64,000 nt of DNA from Deltaproteobacteria bacterium (GTDB lineage: Bacteria > Desulfobacterota > Desulfobacteria > Desulfobacterales > JAFDMD01), in NCBI GenBank assembly GCA_019306065.1, contig JAFDMF010000007.1:1-64000 (forward strand). The letters are read 5' to 3'. Positions within the stretch are counted from its first letter, which is position 1, and each line of letters opens with the position of its first letter. The notes under the pieces were generated by a model, which made no database searches, was not told the DNA's origin, and saw only the letters and a program-made list of their open reading frames with translations. Below, one piece after another: positions 26,165-35,480 of this stretch. The translations under genes were made by a program, and so were the position numbers.

Positions 26165-27457
26165 ATGAGTATATTGGAAATATTGCATCAAAGAGGCTTT
26201 ATAGAACAAACAACCCATCAAAAAGAGCTGGAAGATTATATTAATCAAGGCTCCGCTACCTGTTATATAGGTTTTGACCCTACGGCTTCAAGCCTTCACG
26301 TAGGAAGCCTTGTTCCTATTATGGCGCTTGCTCATTTCCAGCGTTGCGGACATAAACCTATAGCATTGGTAGGCGGAGGGACAGGCTTAATAGGAGATCC
26401 GAGCGGAAAAACCGAAACCAGAAAACTTTTGACAAAAGAAAAAATAAAAGAAAACAGCGCGGGATTAAAAAAACAGCTTACAAAATTTATAGATTTTACA
26501 AATGACAAAGCCCTTCTTTTAAACAACGAAAAATGGCTTACAGATTTAAAATATGTAGATTTTCTTAGAGATATAGGAAAACATTTTTCAATAAACAGAA
26601 TGATCAAAGCGGAAAGCTATAGAAGCCGTCTTGATTCCGAAGACGGACTTAATTTTATAGAATTTAATTATATGCTTCTTCAAGCTTACGATTTTTTAAA
26701 GCTTTTTGAAAGCAATAACTGCAAAATCCAGATGGGCGGCTCCGATCAATGGGGGAACATAGTCGCAGGAATAGATCTTATAAGAAGAATACATCAAAAA
26801 AACAGTTTCGGAATCACATTTCCTCTTCTTATTACAAGCAGCGGTAAAAAAATGGGTAAAACCGAAAGCGGAACCGTATGGCTTGATCCGGATAAAACAT
26901 CTCCTTATCAATATTATCAATTCTGGATAAATACAGACGACAGAGACTTAAAACGATTTATAGCGCTGTTTACCTTTTTGCCTATGGAAGAGATAGAAAT
27001 AATAGACAGCCGCGCGGACTCTCAATTAAACGAGGCAAAAGCGGTTTTGGCTTATGAAGCCGCCAAAATAGCGCATGGAAAGCAAGAAGCGGATAAAGCC
27101 TTTTTTGCGGCTTCCGGTATTTTCGGAGAAAAAATAATTTCGAGATCCTTTTTCCCTTCAAGCTGCATACCAAGAAAGATAAAAAAAACAGAGGATTCTT
27201 TGCCGACATCTTTAATAGAAAAAGAAAAATTTCAGGAAGGGTTGCCTGTTTTTAAACTCTTTTGCATTGCGGGTTTAACAACATCTAACGGCGAAGCAAA
27301 AAGACTTATAAAACAGGGCGGCGCGTATATAAACGGAAATCGGATAACAGACGACCAATACATAGCGACTACGACAGACTTTAAAAATAACATCCTATTG
27401 TTAAGAGCCGGTAAAAAACGATACCATAAAATAATTATTGCTCGGCAGCCTGATTAG
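26165..27457 (+). CDS. tyrS: Tyrosyl-tRNA synthetase
   Basis: Class I synthetase, 430 residues. Features are YIGFDPTASSLHVGSLVPI (HIGH-equivalent) near residue 37, GLIGDPSGK, QMGGSDQWGNI near residue 190 and KKMGKTESG (KMSKS loop) near residue 230. The C-terminal S4-like RNA-binding segment is FCIAGLTTSNGEAKRLIKQGGAYING. Its 3' end overlaps the convergent small Cys-rich gene by 23 bp. Confidence 0.96.
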   Translation: MSILEILHQRGFIEQTTHQKELEDYINQGSATCYIGFDPTASSLHVGSLVPIMALAHFQRCGHKPIALVGGGTGLIGDPSGKTETRKLLTKEKIKENSAGLKKQLTKFIDFTNDKALLLNNEKWLTDLKYVDFLRDIGKHFSINRMIKAESYRSRLDSEDGLNFIEFNYMLLQAYDFLKLFESNNCKIQMGGSDQWGNIVAGIDLIRRIHQKNSFGITFPLLITSSGKKMGKTESGTVWLDPDKTSPYQYYQFWINTDDRDLKRFIALFTFLPMEEIEIIDSRADSQLNEAKAVLAYEAAKIAHGKQEADKAFFAASGIFGEKIISRSFFPSSCIPRKIKKTEDSLPTSLIEKEKFQEGLPVFKLFCIAGLTTSNGEAKRLIKQGGAYINGNRITDDQYIATTTDFKNNILLLRAGKKRYHKIIIARQPD

Positions 27458-27596
27458 AATCCGAATCCTTTTTTTTGGTTTTGGTTTTTTTAAGACATAT
27501 CTTGTCTTTTTTTACGAATGCGCAGAGTTTAGGGTTATAATACTCTTTACAGTTCGAAGGATTATATAACGGACATTCCGGATATTTCTCAGACAT
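27435..27596 (-). CDS. Small Cys-rich protein (53 aa)
   Basis: Too short for the ORF track. The minus-strand frame begins MSEKYPECPLYNPSNCKEYY and continues PKLCAFVKKDKICLKK, ending in a polar tail. Four Cys are spaced as in a small metal-binding knot (C-x7-C, then C-x8-C). Codon use looks host-like and no other gene occupies 27458-27596. Function unknown. It overlaps the end of tyrS tail to tail. Confidence 0.55.
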   Translation of the reverse strand: MSEKYPECPLYNPSNCKEYYNPKLCAFVKKDKICLKKTKTKKKDSDSNQAAEQ

Positions 27597-27793
27597 TTAT
27601 AATTTTTCCCTATTTAGTTTATGTAAAAAAGCCAAAATTAAGCAAAAGAAATCTTTTTTATCCATAAGCTATTTAAAAAATAAAATATTTATTATCTTAT
27701 AATAACAATAATATAATATATAACATAAAATAAATGATATTACAATATGTTATTAAATCGACTGTAAACAGATAAAATCAAAATTATAAAAAT

Positions 27794-28447
27794 ATGAAAA
27801 AACGGCTTCTTATCCTAACAATTATATCTTGGTTTTTGTTATTTTCCTGCGCTTTTAATAACTCTGTTAAAAAAAAACGAGCCGAAGCCTTAAAAAATCT
27901 CGGTATAGCATACATGGCGGGCGGATATTACGAAAAATCTTTTGAAAAATTTACGGCGGCTCAAAAACTCAACAAAAAAGATTTCGTAATATACAATTGT
28001 CTGGGGCTGGTATACATGGCAAAGAAAGATTATAATTTTGCCATAAAAAATTTCCAAAAAGCTATAAAATTAAATCCCGAATATTTTGAAGCAAAAAACA
28101 ATCTCGGAACCGCTTACGCAAATATAAAAGATTGGGATAAAGCGATAGAAGCCTTTAAAACAATTAAAAAAAATTCTTCCTATAAAACATATCATTATCC
28201 GCTTACAAACATAGGCTGGGCATATTACAATAAAAAAGAGTATAAAAAGGCGGCGCTATATTATAAAGAGGCTTTAAAAATTTTTCCTGATTTTATAAAG
28301 GCGTTATACGGACTCGGAAAAACTTACATTGCAATAGGGGAATATAAAAACTCGGAAAAGCTTTTTAAAAAGGCGATTGCCATAGCCCCTTCAAGCGGTA
28401 TTGCAAAAAAGGCGGAAAAAGAATTGAAAAAAGCGCTTCGGTTTTAA
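27794..28447 (+). CDS. TPR-repeat lipoprotein
   Basis: A 217-residue protein with a type II signal peptide (lipobox LLFSC, Cys19) and about five tetratricopeptide repeats. Examples are GIAYMAGGYYEKSFEKFTAA, FAIKNFQKAIKLNP and GLGKTYIAIGEYKNSEKLFK. It is probably anchored to a membrane facing the periplasm. The pattern is like PilF/PilW type IV pilus pilotins or generic TPR scaffolds; no pilus genes are nearby. It ends just before the hydF remnants. Confidence 0.75.
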   Translation: MKKRLLILTIISWFLLFSCAFNNSVKKKRAEALKNLGIAYMAGGYYEKSFEKFTAAQKLNKKDFVIYNCLGLVYMAKKDYNFAIKNFQKAIKLNPEYFEAKNNLGTAYANIKDWDKAIEAFKTIKKNSSYKTYHYPLTNIGWAYYNKKEYKKAALYYKEALKIFPDFIKALYGLGKTYIAIGEYKNSEKLFKKAIAIAPSSGIAKKAEKELKKALRF

Positions 28448-28448
28448 A

Positions 28449-28508
28449 ATGAATATAAACGGCATATTGGAAAAAATAGATAACGGACAAAGAGATCTTT
28501 TTATATAA
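28449..28508 (+). pseudogene. Possible hydG C-terminal relic
   Basis: A 19-codon frame, MNINGILEKIDNGQRDLFI, ends 6 bp before hydF. To my memory the C-terminus of the radical-SAM maturase HydG has a similar K-I--G-RDL ending, and hydG is often directly upstream of hydF. It may be the last piece left after a deletion, or chance. A small leader peptide is the alternative. Confidence 0.3.
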
Positions 28509-28514
28509 AAAATT

Positions 28515-29793
28515 ATGGATACCGATAAGATGGCAGTATTAACGGAACGAGATCATATAGGAATATTCGGCAGAATGAATGCCGGTAAAAGTAGCATAAT
28601 CAATTTATTAACTCAACAGGAGACATCTATAGTAGATTCTACTCCAGGAACAACCGCTGATACAAAAATAGCTTTACAAGAGATACACGGCATAGGTCCG
28701 GTAAAACTATTCGATACTGCTGGAATAGACGAAACAAATATACTCGGAGATAAAAAACGAAAAAGGGCGCTATCCGATTTAAAAGAATGCGATCTTATAC
28801 TACTTGTAATAAATCCTGCAAAAAGTAATTTTTCTGCCGAAAAAAAGATTATAAACCAAGTAATAGAACATAATAAACAGATACTTATAATATACAACCT
28901 TTTTAATTCGGAAGATAAAAACAACCTTAATAAAATAGAAAAAGAGATTTCCGCCATAAAATATTGTAAAAAAATAAACTTATCCGCCATAGATGAAAAA
29001 TTTCGGCAGCCTCTTATAGATTTTATCATACAAAATTTTGAATCAAAAAATCAAAAAATTCCGCTGCTACCCTTTCTTGTTAAAAACGATTATTATATAT
29101 TGGTAAATACCTATAGATGAAGAAACTCCGCCGGGCAGATATTTACGTCCGCAAGCAATGGTTCAAGAATACATTACCCGCAATTGGGCTTATCCTGTAG
29201 CTTTTAGATTAAATCTTAACAAAGCAAGAAGCGGTAATCTCCAAGCTATGGATAAAGAAAAAGAACGCTTTTTAAACCTTGTCAACTCATTTGCCGAGCC
29301 TCCTAAAGCTATAATAACCGATTCGCAAGCTATGGACATTATGTGGAGATGGGTTCCGGACAATATAAACCTTACAACCTTTTCAATAATAATGATAAAT
29401 TATATGAGTCGAGGACGCCTTAATCTGTTTGTAAAAGGATTAGAAGCCTTTAAAAGATTAAAAGAAGAGGATAAAATATTGATTGTCGAAGCCTGCAACC
29501 ATTCCCGCATAGCAGAGGACATAGGAACGGTTCAGATACCGAATTATCTGCAAAAAAGAATACCGGGCATAACAATAGAACACAACTTCGGAAGAGAGTT
29601 TTATGACAACGACCGCATAAAAGAGTATAAACTAATAATCCATTGCGGCGGCTGTATGATAACTTCGCAAAAACTTTCCGCAAGAATCAGAGACCTTATA
29701 AATATAGGGGTTCCTTTTACAAATTATGGATTGGTTTTATCGTATATGCAGGGCGAAGAAGCGTTAAAAAAGGTTTTAAAAATATGGGAATAG
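28515..29793 (+). pseudogene. hydF: [FeFe]-hydrogenase maturation GTPase HydF, frameshifted
   Basis: HydF is the scaffold on which the hydrogenase 2Fe subcluster is assembled. ORF 28515-29120 gives the GTPase domain: GRMNAGKSSIINLL (G1), a PGTT switch and DTAG (G3). ORF 29158-29793 gives the dimerisation and FeS domain with the ligand set ACNH ... IHCGGC (the CxH...HCxxC pattern of HydF). The two frames join at 29108-29112: losing one base in ...AATAC|CCTATAGAT would restore NTPIDEETPPGRY, the expected linking sequence. All else looks intact, so this is either a recent inactivation or an assembly error. No hydA, hydE or complete hydG lies in this window. Confidence 0.85.
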
Positions 29794-29996
29794 TTCGTTT
29801 CGCATTTTTTAATGCAAAACTTGTCAAAAATTATTTCATCCCGGATAATATCTGCTACGCAAATAAGCTTTGAACATATCAGAATCCAATATAAGCAGAT
29901 AAAAGCCCAATGACTAAAAATATTTTAGACACAAAAAAGGATGATTATGAAAACAATCAAGGGATTTCTCGCTTTGCTCGAAATGACATGAAAAAA
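29794..29996. repeat. Repeat-rich spacer before tRNA-Gln
   Basis: It holds one copy of CCAATGACTAA...TTTTAGACACAAAAAAGGATGATTAT (29907-29948; second copy at 46681-46717) and a GGGATTTCTCGCTTTGCTCGAAATGACA core (29961-29989). A segment TGCTACGCAAATAAGCTTTGAACATAT resembles 38882-38908. No gene is seen. Confidence 0.55.
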
Positions 29997-30070
29997 TGGC
30001 TGAGGGACCAGGATTCGAACCTGGATTAACGGAACCAGAACCCGTCGTCCTACCGTTAGACGATCCCCCA
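29997..30070 (-). tRNA. tRNA-Gln (anticodon CTG)
   Basis: On the minus strand a full cloverleaf is readable: acceptor TGGGGGA/TCCCTCA, D arm GTCT/GGAC, anticodon stem ACGGG/TCCGT with loop TTCTGGT, T arm CCAGG TTCGAAT CCTGG, and encoded GCCA. The anticodon CTG reads Gln CAG codons. Confidence 0.93.
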
Positions 30071-30282
30071 TTATCTTAAAAACGACTGCTCTTGGTTACA
30101 TAAAGGATTAAAAACAGTCAAGTAAAATTAATACCCCCGTCCTTTTATTTTGTGTGCCTTCTATTCTTTAGGCATAAAGTCCGCTTCATAACAAAGTTTT
30201 GTTCGATTTTAAGGCATCCGAAAATACCCGTTGCTCGACAAGACAGGATAAAACGAGCAAAGCGCGAAGTTATACGGCGGGC
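30071..30282. other. Spacer with degenerate repeat arms
   Basis: It contains CCGCTTCATAACAAAGTTTTGTTCGATTTTAAGGC, which resembles one arm of the 140 bp palindrome, and CGAGCAAAGCGCGAAG, which resembles the second repeat family. No gene is seen. Confidence 0.35.
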
Positions 30283-31098
30283 TTAAAATTTTAAAAAAGC
30301 TAATATACCTATAATCCAGCAGTAAGGAGCAAAATAGTAGAATTTTCCTTTGTTAACTATTTTCATAAGAAAAACAAGGGCTATATATCCTGATACAAAA
30401 GCGGCAAAAGAGCCTGCGGCAATCATTTTAAAAGGAAGCATCTGATAATTAAAATTTGTTAAGCTTACTATTTGCGCTCCCAGTATTGCGGGTATCGATA
30501 ATAAGAAAGAGAATTCAGCGCATACTTCCGGTTTTATTCCCAGAAAAAGTCCGGCGGATATTGTCGAGCCTGATCGTGAAATGCCTGGTATAACCGCAAG
30601 CCCTTGAGCGGTTCCTATTAAAAGCGCTTTTTTAAAACCAAATTTTTCAATATCGGACTTATTATTTTTAATATATTTTGTAAGCCATAATATAACTCCG
30701 GTTATTATTAACATTATGCCGGTTATTTTAACCGAGCCGAACAGCTTTTGAACTGTAGAGCCTAATAAAAGCCCTATAATAGCAGTTGGAACGGATGCCG
30801 CAATAATTAAAAGAAGAAGTTTTATATCCGATTCCTTTAAAGCTTGGGAAAGTTTGCGTTTAAAGATTAATTTTATAAGTTTAAAGAAGCTTTTTATAAG
30901 TTTGCGTATTTTAGGCATGAAAAATATGATAATAGCTATAAGAGTTCCGAAATGAAGCGCCGTGTCAAATATAAAATCCGAGTCGCCGGATGTTTGTAAA
31001 AGATTTTGAAATATTACAAGATGCCCGGAGCTGCTTATAGGCAAAAATTCGGTTAAGCCTTGAATTATGCCGAGTATAACGGCTTTTAGTAGGGTCAT
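30283..31098 (-). CDS. uppP: Undecaprenyl-diphosphatase UppP/BacA
   Basis: Recycles undecaprenyl pyrophosphate for peptidoglycan synthesis. The 271-residue membrane protein has the two family signatures: GIIQGLTEFLPISSSGHLV at residues 11-29, and GTAQGLAVIPGISRSGSTISAGL near residue 160. About eight membrane helices. Monocistronic, minus strand. Confidence 0.95.
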   Translation of the reverse strand: MTLLKAVILGIIQGLTEFLPISSSGHLVIFQNLLQTSGDSDFIFDTALHFGTLIAIIIFFMPKIRKLIKSFFKLIKLIFKRKLSQALKESDIKLLLLIIAASVPTAIIGLLLGSTVQKLFGSVKITGIMLIITGVILWLTKYIKNNKSDIEKFGFKKALLIGTAQGLAVIPGISRSGSTISAGLFLGIKPEVCAEFSFLLSIPAILGAQIVSLTNFNYQMLPFKMIAAGSFAAFVSGYIALVFLMKIVNKGKFYYFAPYCWIIGILAFLKF

Positions 31099-31256
31099 TT
31101 TTTATCCCTTTTGTTTATTTTTTATACTATTAACGGCATCGATAGCAATTTGTTACTTTTTTGTCTTTTATGAAAAGTTTAAATCGGAGATATGCTACGT
31201 TATAGAAAATCTTGCAAGGAAAAAATGTATAATTGTCAATTATAAAGGAATGTGCT

Positions 31257-31338
31257 ATGAATAATCTCTAATTAGGCGATTGCCTTGTCGTTTTACTGAA
31301 TAATATTGAATCGGAAGCAGTTGACCTGTCTATTTAAC
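31257..31338 (+). pseudogene. N-terminal fossil of a DNA methyltransferase
   Basis: Behind an AAAGGA the frame reads MNNL-stop-LGDCLVVLLNNIESEAVDLSI-stop. This matches the conserved start of DPPY-type (beta-class) DNA methyltransferases, which run LxxGDCLEVLKxIxSESVDLI just before the catalytic DPPY. It is broken by two stops and goes no further. It lies directly upstream of the complete restriction-modification gene at 31356, suggesting earlier replacement of one system by another. Confidence 0.5.
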
Positions 31339-31355
31339 AAACAAAGAAATCAAAA

Positions 31356-33614
31356 ATGAAATCAAAAAACTTTATAGAAAGAGATATAGAAAATTTACTT
31401 GAACAACAACTATTAAAAAATAGTTGGGAGATAAATTTTCGAAATAAAAATAAAAATGTTTATCATCAACAAGCAAGAACAGAAGAAGAGAATAATAAAC
31501 TATTGGGATTAAAACCTGATTTCTGCTTATATATTGATAGAAATTCAAGCTGCCCTGAAATAATTATTGAAACTAAAAAGCCGAATATGAATTTGGCAAA
31601 GACCAAAGCGCAAGCGCTAAATTATGCGAAAATTTTAAATTCAAAAATAATTATCTTATTTGATGGGATTCAGACAAAAAGTTATTGGGTTGATAATGGA
31701 GAAGATTTATTAGAAAATGGACTTAAAGTAAATTCGATCAAAGATAAAAAATTTTACGGCAAATTTTTGTCAATAAATTCAAATCACTATATTGATACTA
31801 ATATTTCTATTAATTCAAAAGAAGAATTAATTGCAGTATTTGCTTTTACGAATCAAAAATTACGAAAAGCAGGCATTACAAAAGGAATGGAAAGATTTTT
31901 TGAATTTTCAAATCTTTTATTTCTGAAATTAATATCTGAAAAAAATGATATTGTATCCGAATCTATTCCGGAATATATTAAGTGGGAGAGTTACAAAAAC
32001 AAAGTAGGCGACGAATTATTAAGCTATATAAATAATACCGTGATACCCGCTTTAGAAAAAATATTCAATAGACAGAATGAAGAAACATTATTTTCAAAAT
32101 TAATAATTCAAGATGCCGTTGCTTTAAAACAAATCATAGATAAATTAGATAAACTAAATTTAAATGGTATAAAAACAGATATTAAGGGCGACGCTTTTGA
32201 ATATTTTATCCAAAAATATAATACGTCAAATAATGATTTAGGCGAATATTTTACGCCAAGACACATCGTAAATTTTTTAGTCCAACTTGCAGCCCCCAAA
32301 TATAGCGAAAAAATATATGATCCGTTTTGTGGTACGGGAGGCATATTAATATCTACCTTTAATTATGTTAAAGATATGTTAAAAGAAAATGGTTATCTCA
32401 CGGATTCGGTTTTAAAAGATTTAAAAGAAAATACGGTTTTTGGCAGTGAAATATCATCAAATGCAAGAATTGCAAAAATGAATATGATTTTAACCGGCGA
32501 TGGTCATAGTAATATCAATCAGAAAGATACTTTACTAAACCCGATTAAAGAGGAATTTGATATTGTTATCACAAATATACCTTTCAATTTAGAAGGCACT
32601 GCCCGAGATTTATATTCGCTTTTAAGTGATAACGGCAACTCGCAATCACTACAACATATTATAAATTCTTTAAATAAAAAAATAACATCAAGAGCTTATG
32701 TCATTGTTCCTGAAGCCGTACTTAATAATAAAGAATTAAAAAATTTTAGAAAATATCTAATAGACAACAGCTTATTAAAGCAAATTATATCTTTACCGGC
32801 AGGAATATTTTTACCATATACCGAAGCAAAATCTTCAATATTAATCTTGCAAGGCTTCAATAATAAAAAAATAGATGCTATTAAGTATGCAAGAATTAAA
32901 AATGACGGTTTTACTTTAACCCAAAGAAGAAGAAAAATAACTAATAAAGTAAACGATTTAGAAGAATATCTTTTTGATAATTCTTATGCTACTTATGAAA
33001 TTAAAACTCATAAAATAATTAATGACACTAATTATTCTTTTATATGGTTTAAATATTTTAATGAAATACCTGAAAACCACATTTTATTAAAACAAATATT
33101 AAAAGAGGAAAGAATTAAAAACATTAATTCATATGAAACAGTTACAGTTACTAAACATAATTTTTATGGGATAATAAGCGGAGAGGAGTATTGGGGCGAT
33201 TCATTTATATCGGTAACATCTGAAACGAATGAAGATTACAAAGTTTTGAACAAAAAATCAATAGCATATAACCCATCTCGAGCAAATACAGGGTCAATAG
33301 GTATTAATTTAACAAAAAAGAATGTGGCTGTTAGTAAAATGTATGTTACATTTAAAGTAGCAGACAAAAATTTTTTACCCGAATATGTATTTTTATGTTT
33401 AAAAAGTCAAGAAGGTATTCAAAATATTAAAGATAGATCTTTTGGATCTGTTAGACAATCTATAAGATTTGATGATTTATGTACTATTGCTATTCCAAAC
33501 ATATCTAAAATTGAACAAACAAAGCTTGTAAATATAGCAAATAAAAAATATCAAGACTACATAAAATACAAACAAGAATTGAGCCTGTTCGATATAAAAA
33601 AAAATATTTTATAA
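31356..33614 (+). CDS. Single-chain restriction-modification protein (HsdR-N nuclease + HsdM-like methylase + specificity region)
   Basis: 752 residues. The N-terminal 150 residues carry a PD-(D/E)xK nuclease of the HsdR-N type: LKPDFCLYID ... EIIIETKKPN. The middle is an N6-adenine methylase: LGEYFTPRHIVNFLV near residue 295, motif I YDPFCGTGGILIS near 325, and motif IV as DIVITNIPFN near 410 (NIPF instead of the usual NPPF). The last 200 residues look like half of a type I specificity subunit. The order R-M-S in one chain is that of type IIG/BcgI-like enzymes. Codon use is more AT-rich than the neighbours and it interrupts a core minus-strand region, both signs of transfer. Confidence 0.85.
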   Translation: MKSKNFIERDIENLLEQQLLKNSWEINFRNKNKNVYHQQARTEEENNKLLGLKPDFCLYIDRNSSCPEIIIETKKPNMNLAKTKAQALNYAKILNSKIIILFDGIQTKSYWVDNGEDLLENGLKVNSIKDKKFYGKFLSINSNHYIDTNISINSKEELIAVFAFTNQKLRKAGITKGMERFFEFSNLLFLKLISEKNDIVSESIPEYIKWESYKNKVGDELLSYINNTVIPALEKIFNRQNEETLFSKLIIQDAVALKQIIDKLDKLNLNGIKTDIKGDAFEYFIQKYNTSNNDLGEYFTPRHIVNFLVQLAAPKYSEKIYDPFCGTGGILISTFNYVKDMLKENGYLTDSVLKDLKENTVFGSEISSNARIAKMNMILTGDGHSNINQKDTLLNPIKEEFDIVITNIPFNLEGTARDLYSLLSDNGNSQSLQHIINSLNKKITSRAYVIVPEAVLNNKELKNFRKYLIDNSLLKQIISLPAGIFLPYTEAKSSILILQGFNNKKIDAIKYARIKNDGFTLTQRRRKITNKVNDLEEYLFDNSYATYEIKTHKIINDTNYSFIWFKYFNEIPENHILLKQILKEERIKNINSYETVTVTKHNFYGIISGEEYWGDSFISVTSETNEDYKVLNKKSIAYNPSRANTGSIGINLTKKNVAVSKMYVTFKVADKNFLPEYVFLCLKSQEGIQNIKDRSFGSVRQSIRFDDLCTIAIPNISKIEQTKLVNIANKKYQDYIKYKQELSLFDIKKNIL

Positions 33615-33679
33615 GAAATAAAAAATAGATAGCAAATTTAAAAAGGCAAAGTCTAAAGGTAGACAAAAAACTATAAGAT

Positions 33680-34909
33680 TTATTTATATTTTCTGATTAA
33701 ATCATTTTCAAAAGCCTCTGTTTTTGTTAGTATAAAAGCGATTTGATTCGGCTGAGCACAAGGCGTTTCCATCATATCTTCGTCATAAACCGCTTCAATA
33801 GTATCTTGCGCAGGGGGGCTTAATTTTTTGAGTATTTCTATTTTATTTCCTTTTTCTATTTTATTGCGGGCTTCTATTTTTGTTAAATATAACTCGGTTA
33901 TATTATTTTTTTCAGACTGTTTTATAACTTTTCCCGCAAAAATTTTATTATCTTTAAAGGTTGTTTTAAAATAGTTTTGTTGCGGATAACCGAAATAAAA
34001 GCCTGTGCAGTATCCTCTGGCATTTATGGAATCAAGCTCCTTTTTTTGCCAGTCTTGCGCTTTGTAGTTTGAAGGATTGTTATAATAAGCGTTTAAAGCG
34101 CTTTTGTATGTGTTAACAACCGTTGCAAGATAATGTATTCCTTTCATTCTGCCTTCTATTTTTAAGGAGTTTATTTTCGCGTTTATCATTTCCGGTATAT
34201 GCTCTATCATACAAAGGTCTTTTGAATTGAATATGTATGAGCCTCGTTTATCTTCGTATATTTTCATTATATCTTGGGGGCGAAGTTCTTCGGTAAGATA
34301 ATATTTCCATCTGCATGGATGGGCGCATTCGCCTCGGTTGGCGTCTCTTTGGGATAGAAAAGCGCTTAAAAGGCAGCGTCCGGAATAGGATATACACATT
34401 GAGCCGTGAACAAAGGCTTCTATTTCAATTTGAGATTTTGTAGATATTTCTTTTATTTCAGCTATAGAAAGCTCTCTTGCTGCGTTTACTCTGGTTATGC
34501 CGAATTTTTTCCAAAACAGGGCGCTTTTGTAGTTTGTGGTGTTTGCCTGGGTGGAAAGATGAAGCGGTATATCCTGTATTAATTCTAAAGCGGCGGATAA
34601 TATGCCGGTATCTGCTATTATAAGCGCGTCCGGTTTTATTTCGTTCAGATTTTTCAGATATTTTTCTATCTCTTTTTGTTCGAAATTTTTTGAGTATATG
34701 TTGCAGGCAATATATACTTTTACATTTTTTTGACGCGCAAATTTAACCGCTTTATCTATTTCTTCTATGGTAAAGTTTTTGGAAAAGTTTCTTAAAGAAA
34801 ATTTTTTTCCTCCCAAATATACCGCATCTGCTCCGTAATGAATTGCTATTTGAAGTTTTTCAAAATCTCCGACAGGCGCCAAAAGTTCCGCTTTTTTTTT
34901 ATCTGACAT
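33680..34909 (-). CDS. U32-family peptidase-like protein (TrhP/RlhA/YegQ group)
   Basis: 409 residues. Starts with ELLAPVGDFEKLQIAIHYGADAVYLG, the U32 hallmark, and contains EAFVHGSMCISYSGRCLLSAF and NRGECAHPCRWKY with the conserved cysteines, then SLKIEGRMKG. Members once called collagenase-like peptidases are now linked to RNA hydroxylation (TrhP for tRNA U34, RlhA for 23S rRNA) with an iron-sulfur cluster. Which target applies here is not clear. It starts 3 bp after the preceding acidic protein gene and closes the nnr-tsaE-lysC operon. Confidence 0.88.
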   Translation of the reverse strand: MSDKKKAELLAPVGDFEKLQIAIHYGADAVYLGGKKFSLRNFSKNFTIEEIDKAVKFARQKNVKVYIACNIYSKNFEQKEIEKYLKNLNEIKPDALIIADTGILSAALELIQDIPLHLSTQANTTNYKSALFWKKFGITRVNAARELSIAEIKEISTKSQIEIEAFVHGSMCISYSGRCLLSAFLSQRDANRGECAHPCRWKYYLTEELRPQDIMKIYEDKRGSYIFNSKDLCMIEHIPEMINAKINSLKIEGRMKGIHYLATVVNTYKSALNAYYNNPSNYKAQDWQKKELDSINARGYCTGFYFGYPQQNYFKTTFKDNKIFAGKVIKQSEKNNITELYLTKIEARNKIEKGNKIEILKKLSPPAQDTIEAVYDEDMMETPCAQPNQIAFILTKTEAFENDLIRKYK

Positions 34910-34912
34910 TTT

Positions 34913-35431
34913 TTATATATCATTTTCTGTGACGCCGGGTTTTTCTATATCATCTTCGGCTATTTTTATCCCGGAAGATACGTTTATATTATCTCCGTCT
35001 TGCAGAAGTTCGTCTATATTTACATTTTCGTCTATATCGTCTCTGTCTATATTTTCTTCTATTATGTTTATAAATTCGCCGTCGTCGTCTGTGGTTTTAG
35101 ATGCGGTTTTGTTATCTTCATGCTCCTCTTCTTCGGCTTTTTGTATGTAATCTTTATCATTTATAAGTATTTTTTCGAAATTTTTATTTTCGGAAGCCAT
35201 GTGTATTATTGTATCGGCTATTGCGGCGGTTGTTTTATAAGGGGGGAAGAATTTTGGGTTTCTTAAAGCTTCTATAACAGCCTTTTTTCCTTTCGGAAGA
35301 TCTTTTATAATAATGTTAGGGTATTGGTTTGTAGTAAGGGTAAAAAACTCCTCTTTGTTAAGTTCTCCCAATGCTTCGAGGGTTACGTTTTTTGTTTTGT
35401 TATTTATTGTTATTATATATTTCTCTTTCAC
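34913..35431 (-). CDS. Acidic protein of unknown function (172 aa)
   Basis: The N-terminal 90 residues look folded (KYIITINNKTKNVTLEAL ... PNIIIKDLPKGKKAVIEAL), with FFPPYKTTAAIADTI in the middle. The C-terminal half is a low-complexity, Asp/Glu-rich tail (DDDGEFINIIEENIDRDDID). I do not recognise a family. Located between lysC and the U32 gene on the same strand with 49 bp and 3 bp spacers, so co-expressed. Several ORFs on the opposite strand here are shadows of the repetitive acidic codons. Confidence 0.7.
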   Translation of the reverse strand: MKEKYIITINNKTKNVTLEALGELNKEEFFTLTTNQYPNIIIKDLPKGKKAVIEALRNPKFFPPYKTTAAIADTIIHMASENKNFEKILINDKDYIQKAEEEEHEDNKTASKTTDDDGEFINIIEENIDRDDIDENVNIDELLQDGDNINVSSGIKIAEDDIEKPGVTENDI

Positions 35432-35480
35432 TATTTCTCCTTATATGATTATCCTGCATTTTTTCTGTTCTTTTTTTATT

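Noticed and set aside
34929-35266. Plus-strand Ser- and aromatic-rich ORFs
   Set aside because: They are complements of the Asp/Glu-rich tail of the 172-residue protein.
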